In this document: positions 30,678-37,524 of the stretch, piece by piece
How positions within the stretch are numbered: the stretch's first letter is position 1
Layout of the letters: each line of letters starts with the position of its first letter
Virus record (IMG/VR): IMGVR_UViG_3300022745_000063
Coordinates: 1-42,499 of that record
Strand: one strand, 5' to 3'
Length of the DNA stretch: 42,499 nt
From: a virus
Notes under the pieces: generated by a model
Seen by the model: the letters and a program-made list of their open reading frames with translations, nothing else
What the model was told of the DNA's origin: nothing
Database searches by the model: none
Position numbers and translations under genes: made by a program

Positions 30678-31109
30678 TCATGCTGGCAGCGCCTCCACGC
30701 GCCCGTCGCGGTAGTACAGACCATCGGGCCTGCGGCTGGGGTGTTGGAAGTGGTCGTCTGCGCCGGGGCGCACGGCGGGGGCGGTGAGTTCGTGGCCGGT
30801 GTATTGGCCGGGGATGGCTCCGCTGCGGTTGGTGATGGGCATGCTGGCTGCGGCCACTTTTTCGATGGCGGCGGCGCGCTCGAATTTGTTGGCCACGGTG
30901 CGGATGCCTTTGGCGGTGGCGGCGTAGCTACCGTCGGGCTCGCGCTTGATGTAGCCCGCTGCGGCGAGGTTGTCGATGATCTTGGATGTCCACTCGTCAG
31001 AGCCACGGCCAAGGCCGGTGCGGCGCATGGGTGTGTCGATGATCTGCTTGAGCACCTTGAAGGTTTTGCTGCTCATGGTGCGCAGGCTGGGGATGCAGGT
31101 GATGGTCAT
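30678..31109 (-). CDS. Phage protein with winged-helix-like N-terminus
   Basis: A 143-residue protein; an internal ATG (MSSKTF) is a possible later start. Residues about 10-75 (KTFKVLKQIIDTPMRRTGLG, DEWTSKIIDNLAAAGYIKRE, GSYAATAKGIRTV) resemble a winged helix. The C-terminus is Gly/Pro-rich (NRSGAIPGQYTGHELTAPAVRPG). It is coupled to the HD hydrolase gene upstream and ends at the start of the C4-rha leader. Confidence 0.65.
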   Translation of the reverse strand: MTITCIPSLRTMSSKTFKVLKQIIDTPMRRTGLGRGSDEWTSKIIDNLAAAGYIKREPDGSYAATAKGIRTVANKFERAAAIEKVAAASMPITNRSGAIPGQYTGHELTAPAVRPGADDHFQHPSRRPDGLYYRDGRVEALPA

Positions 31110-31744
31110 GCTGCCTCCGTCGCCAGCGCCTGTTCCCGCGCGAGGGTGTGTTGCAGTTGCTCCAGGCGCAGAGCGAATTCGGTGCGCCAGTGTTTCCAGC
31201 TCCGGGTTTCGCGGAAGTTGGTGTTGAGGTCGATGTCTGCGGGCTGGACGGGGTTGTCTGTGTCGTCACGCAGCACGTGCCACGGGAGGTGGTCGAGCTT
31301 GCTGTAGGGCAGGAGGTCGCGGCGCTCGGTGGCGAGGGCGATGAGGTCCCATTCGCGGATTTGCTCGGCGTGGACGGCGAAGGTGGTGAGCAGGCCGAAG
31401 GCGCGGCGCACATGCTGTTTGTGGATGTACTCGAAGGTGCACCAGGCGTGGGCGTTGTTCACGCTGTCCACAGCTTGCTTGGCTGGCGAAGCGAGGTCGT
31501 TGGTGTAGATCTCGTGGGCGTCGTGCAGCAGGGCGGCAAGTTGCACCACGGTGCTGGCCCCGGCGCGGGCGGCGAGTTCCCACACAAGCAGGCTGTGTTC
31601 GGCCACGCTGTAGGGGCGGATGCAAGCGCCGGTGAAGCGGTTGATTTGCGCGAGCTGGTGGGCGATGTCTTCGGCCTTGACGGGGCGCAGTCCGTGGCCG
31701 CTGATGTGGTATTCGGCGCCGGTGGCGGTGATGATGTGGGTCAT
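31106..31744 (-). CDS. HD-domain phosphohydrolase, YfbR-like
   Basis: A 212-residue protein. The HD signature is visible: His in SVAEHSLLV (about residue 49), His-Asp in AALLHDAHEIYTND (about 73-74) and a later Asp in the C-terminal half. The N-terminus GAEYHISGHGLRPVKAEDIAHQLAQINRFTG is typical of phage YfbR-type enzymes. The likely substrate is a deoxynucleoside 5'-monophosphate or related nucleotide, so a role in nucleotide pools during early infection is plausible. Confidence 0.85.
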   Translation of the reverse strand: MTHIITATGAEYHISGHGLRPVKAEDIAHQLAQINRFTGACIRPYSVAEHSLLVWELAARAGASTVVQLAALLHDAHEIYTNDLASPAKQAVDSVNNAHAWCTFEYIHKQHVRRAFGLLTTFAVHAEQIREWDLIALATERRDLLPYSKLDHLPWHVLRDDTDNPVQPADIDLNTNFRETRSWKHWRTEFALRLEQLQHTLAREQALATEAA

Positions 31745-31920
31745 GCTTGGGGCTCCAGTTGGGCTTGCTCTTCTTTGGCTTTGGCAAAGGCCTGTTTGAA
31801 GGCGTTGGCGGCGGCTGTGCCAAAGGGGTAGGGGCAGGCGTCGTTGATGTCGCTGTAGATGCGAGCGGCTGCCGCCGCCTCGCGCTGGATGCGTTCGATG
31901 CTGATGATGGGTTCGTGCAT
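31741..31920 (-). CDS. Small helical protein (59 residues)
   Basis: ATG at 31920 to TGA overlapping the next start. The product begins MHEPIISIERIQREAAAAAR and ends KEEQAQLEPQA; it is helical and charged with a central CPYPFG turn. No family is recognised. Tight coupling (ATGA) and three bases from the upstream gene support a real gene. Confidence 0.65.
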   Translation of the reverse strand: MHEPIISIERIQREAAAAARIYSDINDACPYPFGTAAANAFKQAFAKAKEEQAQLEPQA

Positions 31921-31923
31921 GGA

Positions 31924-32760
31924 TTACGCCTTGCTGTAGCTGCCCACGTGCACGGGGATGTCGCCGAAACCGTCGCGCACTTTGTTGGCCAGCTCGTTGG
32001 CCATTTCTTCTTTGTGCTGCTCCAGCTTGATGATGCGCAGGCTGATGCCGGGGGCTTTGTCGTCGGCTTTGATGCCCAGGCGCATCACAAACAGGCGCTC
32101 AGTGAGGCCGTGGTAGGGCTGGCAGTTGAAGTAGATGATGGTGGGGATGGCTTGGTCGGCCTTGGCGCTGATGCTCTCGAAGGCGCTGCGGCTCTCGCTG
32201 AGCTGGGCGGTCTGACTTTCAATCTTGCGCAGGCCCTCGATGGTGAGCTTGCGGATGGTGGCTGCTGCTTGGGCTACGGGGATTTGACCGCTGGCGTCTG
32301 CATCGGCGAAGAACTTGAGCTGCTCGGCCCAGTCTTCAAAGAACTCGGCGGCTTCGCGCTGGGTGAGGGTGCGATGGGTGGCTGTCATCAGCGCCAAGAA
32401 AGCGGCGGTTTTGTCGAGCACCAGATAAGCGCGGTTGTCGGTGTGGCCGGGTTCGGTGGGTGTGCCGAGGTTGAGCACGGCGGTGGCGCTCATGTTGCCT
32501 GCGTCCACAAACACGGCGCAGCCCTTTTCAGCGTGGGCCTTGGTGTAGGCGGTGAAGGCCTGGTGGTCGGCGGTGGTCATGGTGCCACGGGCGCGGCGGC
32601 GCAGGGGCATGAAGGCTTCCAGGTCGTGCTGCTTGTAGTCGCTGGGCAGGGCGAGCACGCCGCCCAGCTCAGGCATGGTGAGGGCGTTGTGCGTTTCGAC
32701 GCCTGCCTGGGCGATGGATTGCGCTTCTTGCAGGGCTTTGATGGCTTCGGGGGTGAACAT
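31924..32760 (-). CDS. DUF2303 family protein
   Basis: A 278-residue protein with the DUF2303 pattern: N-terminal AIKALQEAQSIAQAG, the LPSDYKQHDLEAFMPLRRRARG segment, AVFVDAGNMSATAVLNLGT, and a C-terminal IIYFNCQPYHGLTERLFVMRLGI. These proteins are common in early operons of temperate phages. Their function is unknown, possibly linked to recombination or replication. SD AGGAA lies upstream. Confidence 0.85.
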   Translation of the reverse strand: MFTPEAIKALQEAQSIAQAGVETHNALTMPELGGVLALPSDYKQHDLEAFMPLRRRARGTMTTADHQAFTAYTKAHAEKGCAVFVDAGNMSATAVLNLGTPTEPGHTDNRAYLVLDKTAAFLALMTATHRTLTQREAAEFFEDWAEQLKFFADADASGQIPVAQAAATIRKLTIEGLRKIESQTAQLSESRSAFESISAKADQAIPTIIYFNCQPYHGLTERLFVMRLGIKADDKAPGISLRIIKLEQHKEEMANELANKVRDGFGDIPVHVGSYSKA

Positions 32761-32808
32761 GGTGATGGTTCCTGTGGTTTGGTTGTTGTGGGTGCTTGGC
32801 TCAGCGGG

Positions 32809-33174
32809 TTACTGGGGTTGGCCTTCTTTGGAGAGGAAGCTCATTTGGTTTTCGGGGGCGATGGAGAGCTTGCCGAACTTGCCCACGTGCAGGGCGGTGG
32901 TGCGCTTTTCTTCCTCGCTGGCTTTGCCGTCGAGCGTGGGCTTGGTGAACTTGAGCAGGTGGGCGCAGTGCACTTGGTGCGTGCCGGGGATCTTCTTGAA
33001 GCTGAATTCCACGGTGACCTTGCCTTCGCGGTCGTAGTCAACGGTGGACGCGGCCACTTGCGAGAGGGCGACGGAGAGCTTGCGCTCGAAGATGCCGCCG
33101 TCGAGGTCAGAGAAAAACTCGCTCACGTCGGTGGCGGCTGCGGTGGTCTGGGGTGCTTGGGATGCTTGGGACAT
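32809..33174 (-). CDS. Early phage protein of unknown function
   Basis: A 121-residue protein. The N-terminus is Gln/Ala/Thr-rich. The core (VSEFFSDLDGGIFERKLSVALSQVAAS, KVTVEFSFKKIPGTHQVHCAHLLKFTKPT) is helix then beta. Proteins of this type often stand next to DUF2303 genes. No catalytic motif is visible. Confidence 0.75.
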   Translation of the reverse strand: MSQASQAPQTTAAATDVSEFFSDLDGGIFERKLSVALSQVAASTVDYDREGKVTVEFSFKKIPGTHQVHCAHLLKFTKPTLDGKASEEEKRTTALHVGKFGKLSIAPENQMSFLSKEGQPQ

Positions 33175-33204
33175 GGTTGTGCTCCGGTGGTTGAAAAAAC
33201 AGGT

Positions 33205-33537
33205 TCACGCCGCCAGCGGCTGCGCGCATTGCGCGGGCAGTGGGGCGAGGGTGATGGTTTGGGCGAGGGATGTGATTTCGCCGTTGTGGACGGTTTCGCG
33301 GTGCAAGACGACTTGCAGGCCTCTGCCGGGTTTGATGGCGGGCTTGTGGGCGAGCCAGAAGGCTGCGGCCTCGGGGCCGCTGTAGATGACTGTCCAGCGG
33401 GTTTTGACACCGCCGGAGTAGCTGGCCATGCAGGGGATGGTGATCTGGAATGCGCCGTCTTTGGCGTGGCCAACGGTGGGCCAGCCGCGCACGAAGAGCA
33501 TGCCGGTGGTGAGCAGATCGGTTTCGGGGGTGCTCAT
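33205..33537 (-). CDS. Small beta-rich early protein
   Basis: A 110-residue protein dominated by beta strands (AFQITIPCMASYSGGVKTRWTVIYSG, LQVVLHRETVHNGEITSLAQTITLAPL). The pattern is compatible with an OB-fold nucleic-acid-binding protein, but this is only a guess. ATGA overlap with the upstream gene. Confidence 0.65.
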   Translation of the reverse strand: MSTPETDLLTTGMLFVRGWPTVGHAKDGAFQITIPCMASYSGGVKTRWTVIYSGPEAAAFWLAHKPAIKPGRGLQVVLHRETVHNGEITSLAQTITLAPLPAQCAQPLAA

Positions 33538-33707
33538 GCCGCACCGCCTTTGCGGCCAGCCTTGAGGCTGCGCGGGTTGACCGTGGGCAGTTTGCTGGGC
33601 TCGGGCAGCGTGGGCATGCTCCAGGCGCGGATGGCGAAGCGCATGACGGCGACGATGACGAGCAGGGCCAGCAGGCCGACGATGAGAACAACGGTGGAGT
33701 AGCTCAT
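33534..33707 (-). CDS. Small single-span membrane protein
   Basis: A 57-residue protein with one hydrophobic segment (TVVLIVGLLALLVIVAVM, residues 5-22) and a basic, Pro-rich cytoplasmic tail. It is coupled on both sides by ATGA overlaps. Function unknown. Confidence 0.7.
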   Translation of the reverse strand: MSYSTVVLIVGLLALLVIVAVMRFAIRAWSMPTLPEPSKLPTVNPRSLKAGRKGGAA

Positions 33708-33994
33708 GGGCGCACCTGTGCTACCTGGGTGGGCTGGCCGCGTTTGGTGGTGCATTGCACCGCGCCGTTGCCAAGGTCACGCCAGGCGGCGTTTTCTCCG
33801 CAGATGCGGCGGGCAGCCGCGTAGAAGCGCTCTTGGGCTGCGGCGGTGCGCTGGGCATCGGCCACATCGGCGGCGCTGTCTTGTTCGGCCTGGTGATCAC
33901 TGGGTCCGCCAAGCTGCCATGCGAGGCCGACGACAAAGCTGATGGCGATGGCGAGCGCCCAGGTGTGGGCGGCTTGGCGGGCGGGGCTCTGCAT
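33704..33994 (-). CDS. First gene of the leftward operon, membrane-anchored protein
   Basis: A 96-residue protein with an N-terminal hydrophobic span (WALAIAISFVVGLAWQLGG, residues 12-30) and a soluble domain with two Cys (RRICGENAAW and AVQCTT). It may be an exported, disulfide-bonded domain. A strong SD (GAAGGAG) precedes the ATG. The promoter and operators at 34033-34098 lie just upstream. Confidence 0.75.
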   Translation of the reverse strand: MQSPARQAAHTWALAIAISFVVGLAWQLGGPSDHQAEQDSAADVADAQRTAAAQERFYAAARRICGENAAWRDLGNGAVQCTTKRGQPTQVAQVRP

Positions 33995-34032
33995 TCTTCA
34001 CTCCTTCACCCCGTGGGTGGGGTGTGGAGTGG

Positions 34033-34098
34033 ATATTACCCGTGGGTAAGATTAAATGCAATACCCAAGGGTAAATTATTTTGATAAAGTACGGGTAA
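34033..34098 (-). promoter_or_regulatory. OL-like operator and leftward early promoter
   Basis: Two palindromic operators, TTACCCGTGGGTAA (34036-34049) and ATACCCAAGGGTAA (34061-34074), have centres 25 bases apart; a degenerate third half-site ends at 34098. On the minus strand a -35 TTGCAT (34056-34061) and -10 TAATAT (34033-34038) are separated by 17 bases that hold the first operator. The same geometry is found at the rightward promoter (36354-36382). Repressor binding should shut off the whole leftward operon, including the DGR and integrase. Confidence 0.8.
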
Positions 34099-34150
34099 GC
34101 CCCAATCCCGGGGCGAAAAAATACCGCCTGTGGGCGGCTGCGAGGTGTTT

Positions 34151-34429
34151 ATGAAAGTGACTCAATTGCCCGATGGATCGTGGGAACTGATGGCCGAGAC
34201 TGCGGCTGATTTTGACTTTGTGTCCGATGTTCATCTGCATGGAGGTGATGGCACTTGGTGCCAAGGTCTGCGGCAGCAGCCGCTTGAGGGCATCGCGTGG
34301 CGTGTTGCGGGGGTACTCATGGTGGTAGGGCGCAATTGCACGCAGGGACGGTTATATGAGTCGGGTAGCAAGCTGCTGCGCGCCGTCAGCGAAAGTGTGC
34401 GCATTGTCTCGGCTGAACTCCAGCGTTAA
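34151..34429 (+). CDS. Small protein of the immunity region, rightward
   Basis: A 92-residue protein from ATG 34151 with SD GAGGTG. It contains TQLPDGSWELMAETAADFDFVSDVHLHGG and VAGVLMVVGRNCTQGRLYESG. No family is recognised. It lies downstream of the OL-like operators on the opposite strand to its neighbours, and its 3' end overlaps a convergent minus-strand gene by 78 bases. It may be less certain than its neighbours. Confidence 0.45.
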   Translation: MKVTQLPDGSWELMAETAADFDFVSDVHLHGGDGTWCQGLRQQPLEGIAWRVAGVLMVVGRNCTQGRLYESGSKLLRAVSESVRIVSAELQR

Positions 34430-34573
34430 TCTGGCATTCGGCGGTTCGCCGCTGAGACCGATCCGCATGAACAACCGGCCCGCGTCCTCAAAGAGTTCAA
34501 CGCTGTAAGCCTTGCTATCGTCTCGGTAATCGAACGCGGTGAATTCATGTGGCAAGCAATGGTCTGAGCCCAT
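34352..34573 (-). CDS. Small protein of the immunity operon
   Basis: A 73-residue protein with good SD (AAAAGGAG) before ATG 34573. The sequence (FTAFDYRDDSKAYSVELFEDAGRLFMRIGLSG then LTLEFSRDNAHTFADGAQQL) looks like a compact beta-helix protein. No family is recognised. It is the last gene of a leftward cluster that starts with the repressor. Confidence 0.55.
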   Translation of the reverse strand: MGSDHCLPHEFTAFDYRDDSKAYSVELFEDAGRLFMRIGLSGEPPNARLTLEFSRDNAHTFADGAQQLATRLI

Positions 34574-34672
34574 TTGGTTTTTCTCCTTTTCAGAGGTGTT
34601 CTGTGGCTATTTCGAAATTTCCTCATCCGCCTGCATCGTTGCCGTGCGCAGACGATCTGTTTTTTTCGTGTG

Positions 34673-34909
34673 TCATCTACGACCGGCCAGGAGAGATTGA
34701 GCGCATTCTCGCGTTGCGTGGATGGCCTCGACGCAGACGTGCATGGTTTGTCCGGTGCTCGTGTTGGTTACCACTTGCGATCCGTGAGCGTCTAGGTTGC
34801 CGCTGAGGGTGTCGTTCATGTGGCACTCGCCAGCCTCAATGTCAAAGACGGTGTAGCCGTGGCTGGTGAGTGCGGCAATGGTGTCTTCTATTTTGGGTTG
34901 TCGGTGCAA
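34673..34909 (-). CDS. Small hypothetical protein of the immunity operon
   Basis: A 78-residue frame beginning with TTG at 34909, overlapping the preceding gene by 22 bases. It includes DTIAALTSHGYTVFDIEAGECHMND and a C-terminal EAIHATRECAQSLLAG. The start is uncertain and no SD decides it. Function unknown. Confidence 0.45.
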   Translation of the reverse strand: MHRQPKIEDTIAALTSHGYTVFDIEAGECHMNDTLSGNLDAHGSQVVTNTSTGQTMHVCVEAIHATRECAQSLLAGRR

Positions 34910-35298
34910 ACGGCGGCTGCATGTTTCAAGAACTCGATGCGCTCATCAAGCGACTTGATGTATGCACCGGGTGGATAGTCCGAGGTTTCTTCTTTGGGCA
35001 TGAAGCGCACATACTTTCCTTCAATATTGGCGATGAATTGTGTAAACCCAACATAGCCGCCCATTCGGTTTTTGGCATTGACGCTGCCGCAGCCGTAGTG
35101 TGTTTTTGCGAAGAACTGCACGCCTTCAAACTTGGCTGAGTCTGGATCGTTCAAGTGCTGTCGCACCAATTCAAGTGCTTGAGCCTTGGGTGATGTTTTC
35201 TCTTGGTATTGAGCCCACTGGTCATAGCCAAATATGGCGGCCACCGTCAGTGCAATGCCGGTCAGTACCCATAGCGCATTGGTTTGTATTTTTTTCAT
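34888..35298 (-). CDS. Membrane-anchored protein of the immunity operon
   Basis: A 136-residue protein from ATG 35298 (SD AAAGGG). It has one hydrophobic span (ALWVLTGIALTVAAIFGY, residues 7-24), then a soluble domain with KAQALELVRQHLNDPDSAKFEGVQFFAKTHYGCGSVNAKNRMGGYVGFTQFIA. This DPxSAKF and CGxVNAKN pattern occurs in many small envelope proteins of unknown function. Lying with the repressor, it may be expressed in the lysogen and act at the cell envelope, for example in superinfection exclusion; that is inference. Confidence 0.65.
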   Translation of the reverse strand: MKKIQTNALWVLTGIALTVAAIFGYDQWAQYQEKTSPKAQALELVRQHLNDPDSAKFEGVQFFAKTHYGCGSVNAKNRMGGYVGFTQFIANIEGKYVRFMPKEETSDYPPGAYIKSLDERIEFLKHAAAVCTDNPK

Positions 35299-35333
35299 CA
35301 ACTGCCCTTTGAAAGCCTGAATGTTACCCAAGG

Positions 35334-35792
35334 TCACTCACCCATCATCCATGTGGGTGGTTTTCTCTTTGGATGGATGAGCTTGTACAGGTCTTTGGGT
35401 GCAAGTATCTCGCCTGTTGTGGTGTCAATGGCTGATTCAACGCTGATGAACCAATAACTTCGGCGGGTGTTTTCCAAATAGCTGAAAGCATCAAAACAAT
35501 CAATGCTGGCTTTCGATCTGTACAGATTGACGATGGTTTCTCTGACGACGCCATCCGTGTGCAAGTATCGCAGTTGGATGGGCGGCAACTTCGTCGCTCT
35601 CTCTGTGCTTGTACTCGTGATGCTTTGGTTGGTAGCTGGGTCAACGATGCGAACCGTTATTTCCGCCGTGGGCTTTTCAGGTGCTGGGCGGTTTTCATTT
35701 GCGATGTGGATGTTTTTACTTCCGCTATCTGACCATATGTGCCAATAAAGCGCCACAACGACGATGACGCACAGAAATGCAAGTGCTTCCAT
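35334..35792 (-). CDS. Membrane-anchored protein with WYL-like C-terminal domain
   Basis: A 152-residue protein. An N-terminal span (LAFLCVIVVVALYWHIW, residues 4-20) is followed by a polar linker, then a beta domain (LPPIQLRYLHTDGVVRETIVNL, then SYWFISVESAIDTTTGEIL) resembling WYL-like ligand-binding or TerB-associated domains. It lies in the repressor operon and is probably lysogenically expressed. The stop codons and starts in this cluster do not overlap, unlike the leftward early genes. Function unknown. Confidence 0.6.
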   Translation of the reverse strand: MEALAFLCVIVVVALYWHIWSDSGSKNIHIANENRPAPEKPTAEITVRIVDPATNQSITSTSTERATKLPPIQLRYLHTDGVVRETIVNLYRSKASIDCFDAFSYLENTRRSYWFISVESAIDTTTGEILAPKDLYKLIHPKRKPPTWMMGE

Positions 35793-35874
35793 TTATCTCC
35801 CCTTGTGTTCTTCAACCCAACTTCATGCCCGGCTGCGGTAGTCTTTGAGGCAGTAGATTTTTGCGCTGAACAGG

Positions 35875-36306
35875 TCAAGCTGTGACGGCGGCATTCTCTT
35901 TCTCGGGCTGTGACTTGTGTGGCAGATGCAGCCGCACAAACGCTGCGGCATGGTTCTCCACTTCTTTTTTCTCTTGTGGTTCCAGCAGGTCCCAATGTTC
36001 CGGCTTCACGTCCTTGAATGGCCAAATCATGAATGGTCTGTCTGGCTCGCGGGCGATGAGGGTGGTTACTTGGGCCGTGGCCCTTTCTTTGGCAACAAGT
36101 TGCTTCCACTCTGGATATGCGGCATCCAGTTGGTCGGCTGTGTCTTCGCCGATTCGTTTTCTACCGGCCTTGCCCGGTTCGTACAGCATGCGCGAAACAT
36201 AGTTCGCCTCCTTGTCGATCTTTGCTGCAATTTGAGCGATGCCCCCCCGCCCCAGTTGCTTGACTAGGGCGAGCAGGCCTTTGCGTCGCTGCTCATATTT
36301 GTCCAT
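35875..36306 (-). CDS. CI-like phage repressor without peptidase domain
   Basis: A 143-residue protein from ATG 36306. The N-terminal HTH (RRKGLLALVKQLGRGGIAQIAAKIDKEANYVSRMLYEPGKAGRKRIGEDTADQLDAAY) is the typical Cro/CI type of betaproteobacterial phages. The rest (FMIWPFKDVKPEHWDLLEPQEKKEVENHAAAFVRL) is a short helical part. There is no S24 Ser-Lys self-cleavage domain. It should bind the TTACCC-NN-GGGTAA operators. Its start lies about where its promoter would begin transcription, so the mRNA may be leaderless. Confidence 0.85.
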   Translation of the reverse strand: MDKYEQRRKGLLALVKQLGRGGIAQIAAKIDKEANYVSRMLYEPGKAGRKRIGEDTADQLDAAYPEWKQLVAKERATAQVTTLIAREPDRPFMIWPFKDVKPEHWDLLEPQEKKEVENHAAAFVRLHLPHKSQPEKENAAVTA

Positions 36307-36311
36307 GCCCA

Positions 36312-36382
36312 ATTGAATCGAATCGTTACCCGCAAGTAAATGACCTTTGGGTATTGCTTTTGTGCTTACCCTAGGGTAAGCT
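36312..36382. promoter_or_regulatory. OR-like operators with divergent promoters
   Basis: Three operators lie between the repressor and Cro-like genes: TTACCCTAGGGTAA (36366-36379), TGACCTTTGGGTAT (36341-36354) and TTACCCGCAAGTAA (36326-36339). Rightward promoter: -35 TTGCTT (36354-36359), 17-base spacer holding the first operator, -10 TAAGCT (36377-36382). Leftward repressor promoter: -35 TTTACT and -10 TTCAAT (plus coordinates 36335-36340 and 36312-36317), also 17 apart. The 25-base spacing of the first two operators equals that at OL. Confidence 0.82.
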
Positions 36383-36388
36383 ATGCGC

Positions 36389-36646
36389 ATGTCCTCAATC
36401 ACGAAATACCTCAACGGGTTGGATGTCGCCAGTCAACTCGACTTTGCGCGGCGCTGCGGCACGTCGGTGGGCTACCTGCGCAAGGCGGCTTCCATTGGCC
36501 AAAAAATCGGCGAGGGGCTGTGCATCGCACTTGAGCGCGAAAGCCAAAAAGCCATCCGCTGCGAAGAGCTGCGCCCCGATGTGGATTGGGCTTATCTGCG
36601 CAATGGGGGCGGTGAGGCTGAGCTGGCCGAGAGGAAGGTGGCTTGA
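36389..36646 (+). CDS. Cro/YdaS-like DNA-binding protein
   Basis: An 85-residue protein if started at the ATG at 36389; an ATG at 36383 adds Met-Arg. It has the HTH DVASQLDFARRCGTSVGYLRKAASIGQKIGEGLCIALERES and ends with ELRPDVDWAYLR, a combination typical of YdaS/Cro-like proteins. The predicted transcription start coincides with the ATG, so it may be translated from a leaderless mRNA. Divergent from the repressor, it should be the lytic-side switch protein. Confidence 0.85.
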   Translation: MSSITKYLNGLDVASQLDFARRCGTSVGYLRKAASIGQKIGEGLCIALERESQKAIRCEELRPDVDWAYLRNGGGEAELAERKVA

Positions 36647-36669
36647 GATGAGTCTGACCCGTCGAATCT

Positions 36670-36930
36670 TTACTGCGGCTCTGGTGGCATCGCCAGTGCT
36701 TTGTGCAGCAGCTCCAGCGATGTTGCCAGCGCCACAAGCGCGTCCCGTGTGTCTGCCGGGTGCTGGTGAGCCGTTCTGCGGGCTTTGGCCGCACGAGCTT
36801 GCAGAGCTTGCAGCCATTGACTGCGCACGTCGGGCGCAAGCAGGTTGCCCAAGTCTGTCATGGCCAGCCGCATGGCGGCAAGCTCTGTCCGCTGGCGGTG
36901 CAACGTGCTGAAAAGTTGGTCTGGTGTCAT
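36670..36930 (-). CDS. Small helical protein, counter to the rightward operon
   Basis: An 86-residue frame with AGGA six bases before ATG 36930. The product (TPDQLFSTLHRQRTELAAMRLAMTDLG, WLQALQARAAKARRTAHQ, DALVALATSLELLHKAL) is an amphipathic helical protein with GC-rich third codon positions, which looks real. A competing + strand frame at 36648-36911 has an SD but an odd composition. The opposite orientation within the early region is unusual. Function unknown. Confidence 0.5.
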   Translation of the reverse strand: MTPDQLFSTLHRQRTELAAMRLAMTDLGNLLAPDVRSQWLQALQARAAKARRTAHQHPADTRDALVALATSLELLHKALAMPPEPQ

Positions 36931-36970
36931 GGGGGTTCCTGTGCAAGTTGAGGTTTTGGAAGGTCGATTC

Positions 36971-37022
36971 TTGCACGGGGCCGCCCCCACCATTCGCGGT
37001 TTTCTCCGCCCCGTTCGTGCAA
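36971..37022. repeat. Inverted repeat in the gap before the CII-like gene
   Basis: Arms TTGCACG-GGGC (36971-36981) and GCCCC-GTTCGTGCAA (37008-37022) can pair with a small internal loop. A short palindrome CGAGCGCTCG followed by TTTT lies near 37026-37040. The 36931-37158 gap otherwise holds no gene. It may contain a regulatory or termination signal. Confidence 0.4.
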
Positions 37023-37158
37023 CAGCGCGAGCGCTCGTTTTCCTTTTGACGCCATTGTTTGGCGCTCGCGTGGGCGGGGTGGTTTTTTCTTCGGCTCATG
37101 GCAAAAATTTTTGCCGGTTTGAGCCTCTCAACACCACTCAACAATTTTGAGGGGCATC

Positions 37159-37524
37159 GTGAAACAGTTCTCCATCCCGCTGAATGTGAGCCCGCAAGAG
37201 GTGATGCGCAAGCAGAGCCTGGGTGCGGCGCTGGGTTTGTGTCTGGAGGTGGGCGGTTTGTCGCCCAAAGGGTTGCAGGCCGATCTGGGCTTGGACAAGG
37301 CGCAGTTTTCGCGCTGGGAGTCTGGCCAAGAGGGTGTGAATTGGCCCAAGCTGGTCTTGGTGATGGACCGCTGCGGCAACGACGCACCGGTGTTGTGGAT
37401 GGCGCACCAGCGCGGCTTTGACTTGTCCAGCATGCACAAGGTGGAGTCTGAGCTTGAGCGGCAAAACCGCTTGCTGCGCGAAGAAAACGCCGCGCTGCGG
37501 CGTGTGTTGCAGGGGGGTGCCTGA
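37159..37524 (+). CDS. DNA-binding regulator with C-terminal leucine zipper (CII-like position)
   Basis: A 121-residue protein from the GTG at 37159 (SD GAGGGG). The HTH region (LGAALGLCLEVGGLSPKGLQADLGLDKAQFSRWESGQEGVNW) is followed by VMDRCGNDAPVLWMAHQRG and a coiled coil (VESELERQNRLLREENAALRRVL). Size, position after the Cro-like gene and before the replication gene, and the dimerisation helix suggest a CII-type transcription activator or copy of a replication-linked regulator. The stop overlaps the next start (TGATG). Confidence 0.7.
   Translation: MKQFSIPLNVSPQEVMRKQSLGAALGLCLEVGGLSPKGLQADLGLDKAQFSRWESGQEGVNWPKLVLVMDRCGNDAPVLWMAHQRGFDLSSMHKVESELERQNRLLREENAALRRVLQGGA

Noticed and set aside
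30391-30681. Leader of rha as a true N-terminal protein domain
   Set aside because: The two copies conserve nucleotides and RNA pairing but not reading frame beyond the promoter region.
36648-36911. 87-codon + strand frame after the Cro-like gene
   Set aside because: It has an SD and a signal-like start, but composition is odd and the opposite strand frame at 36670-36930 looks more like a protein. Kept only as an alternative.
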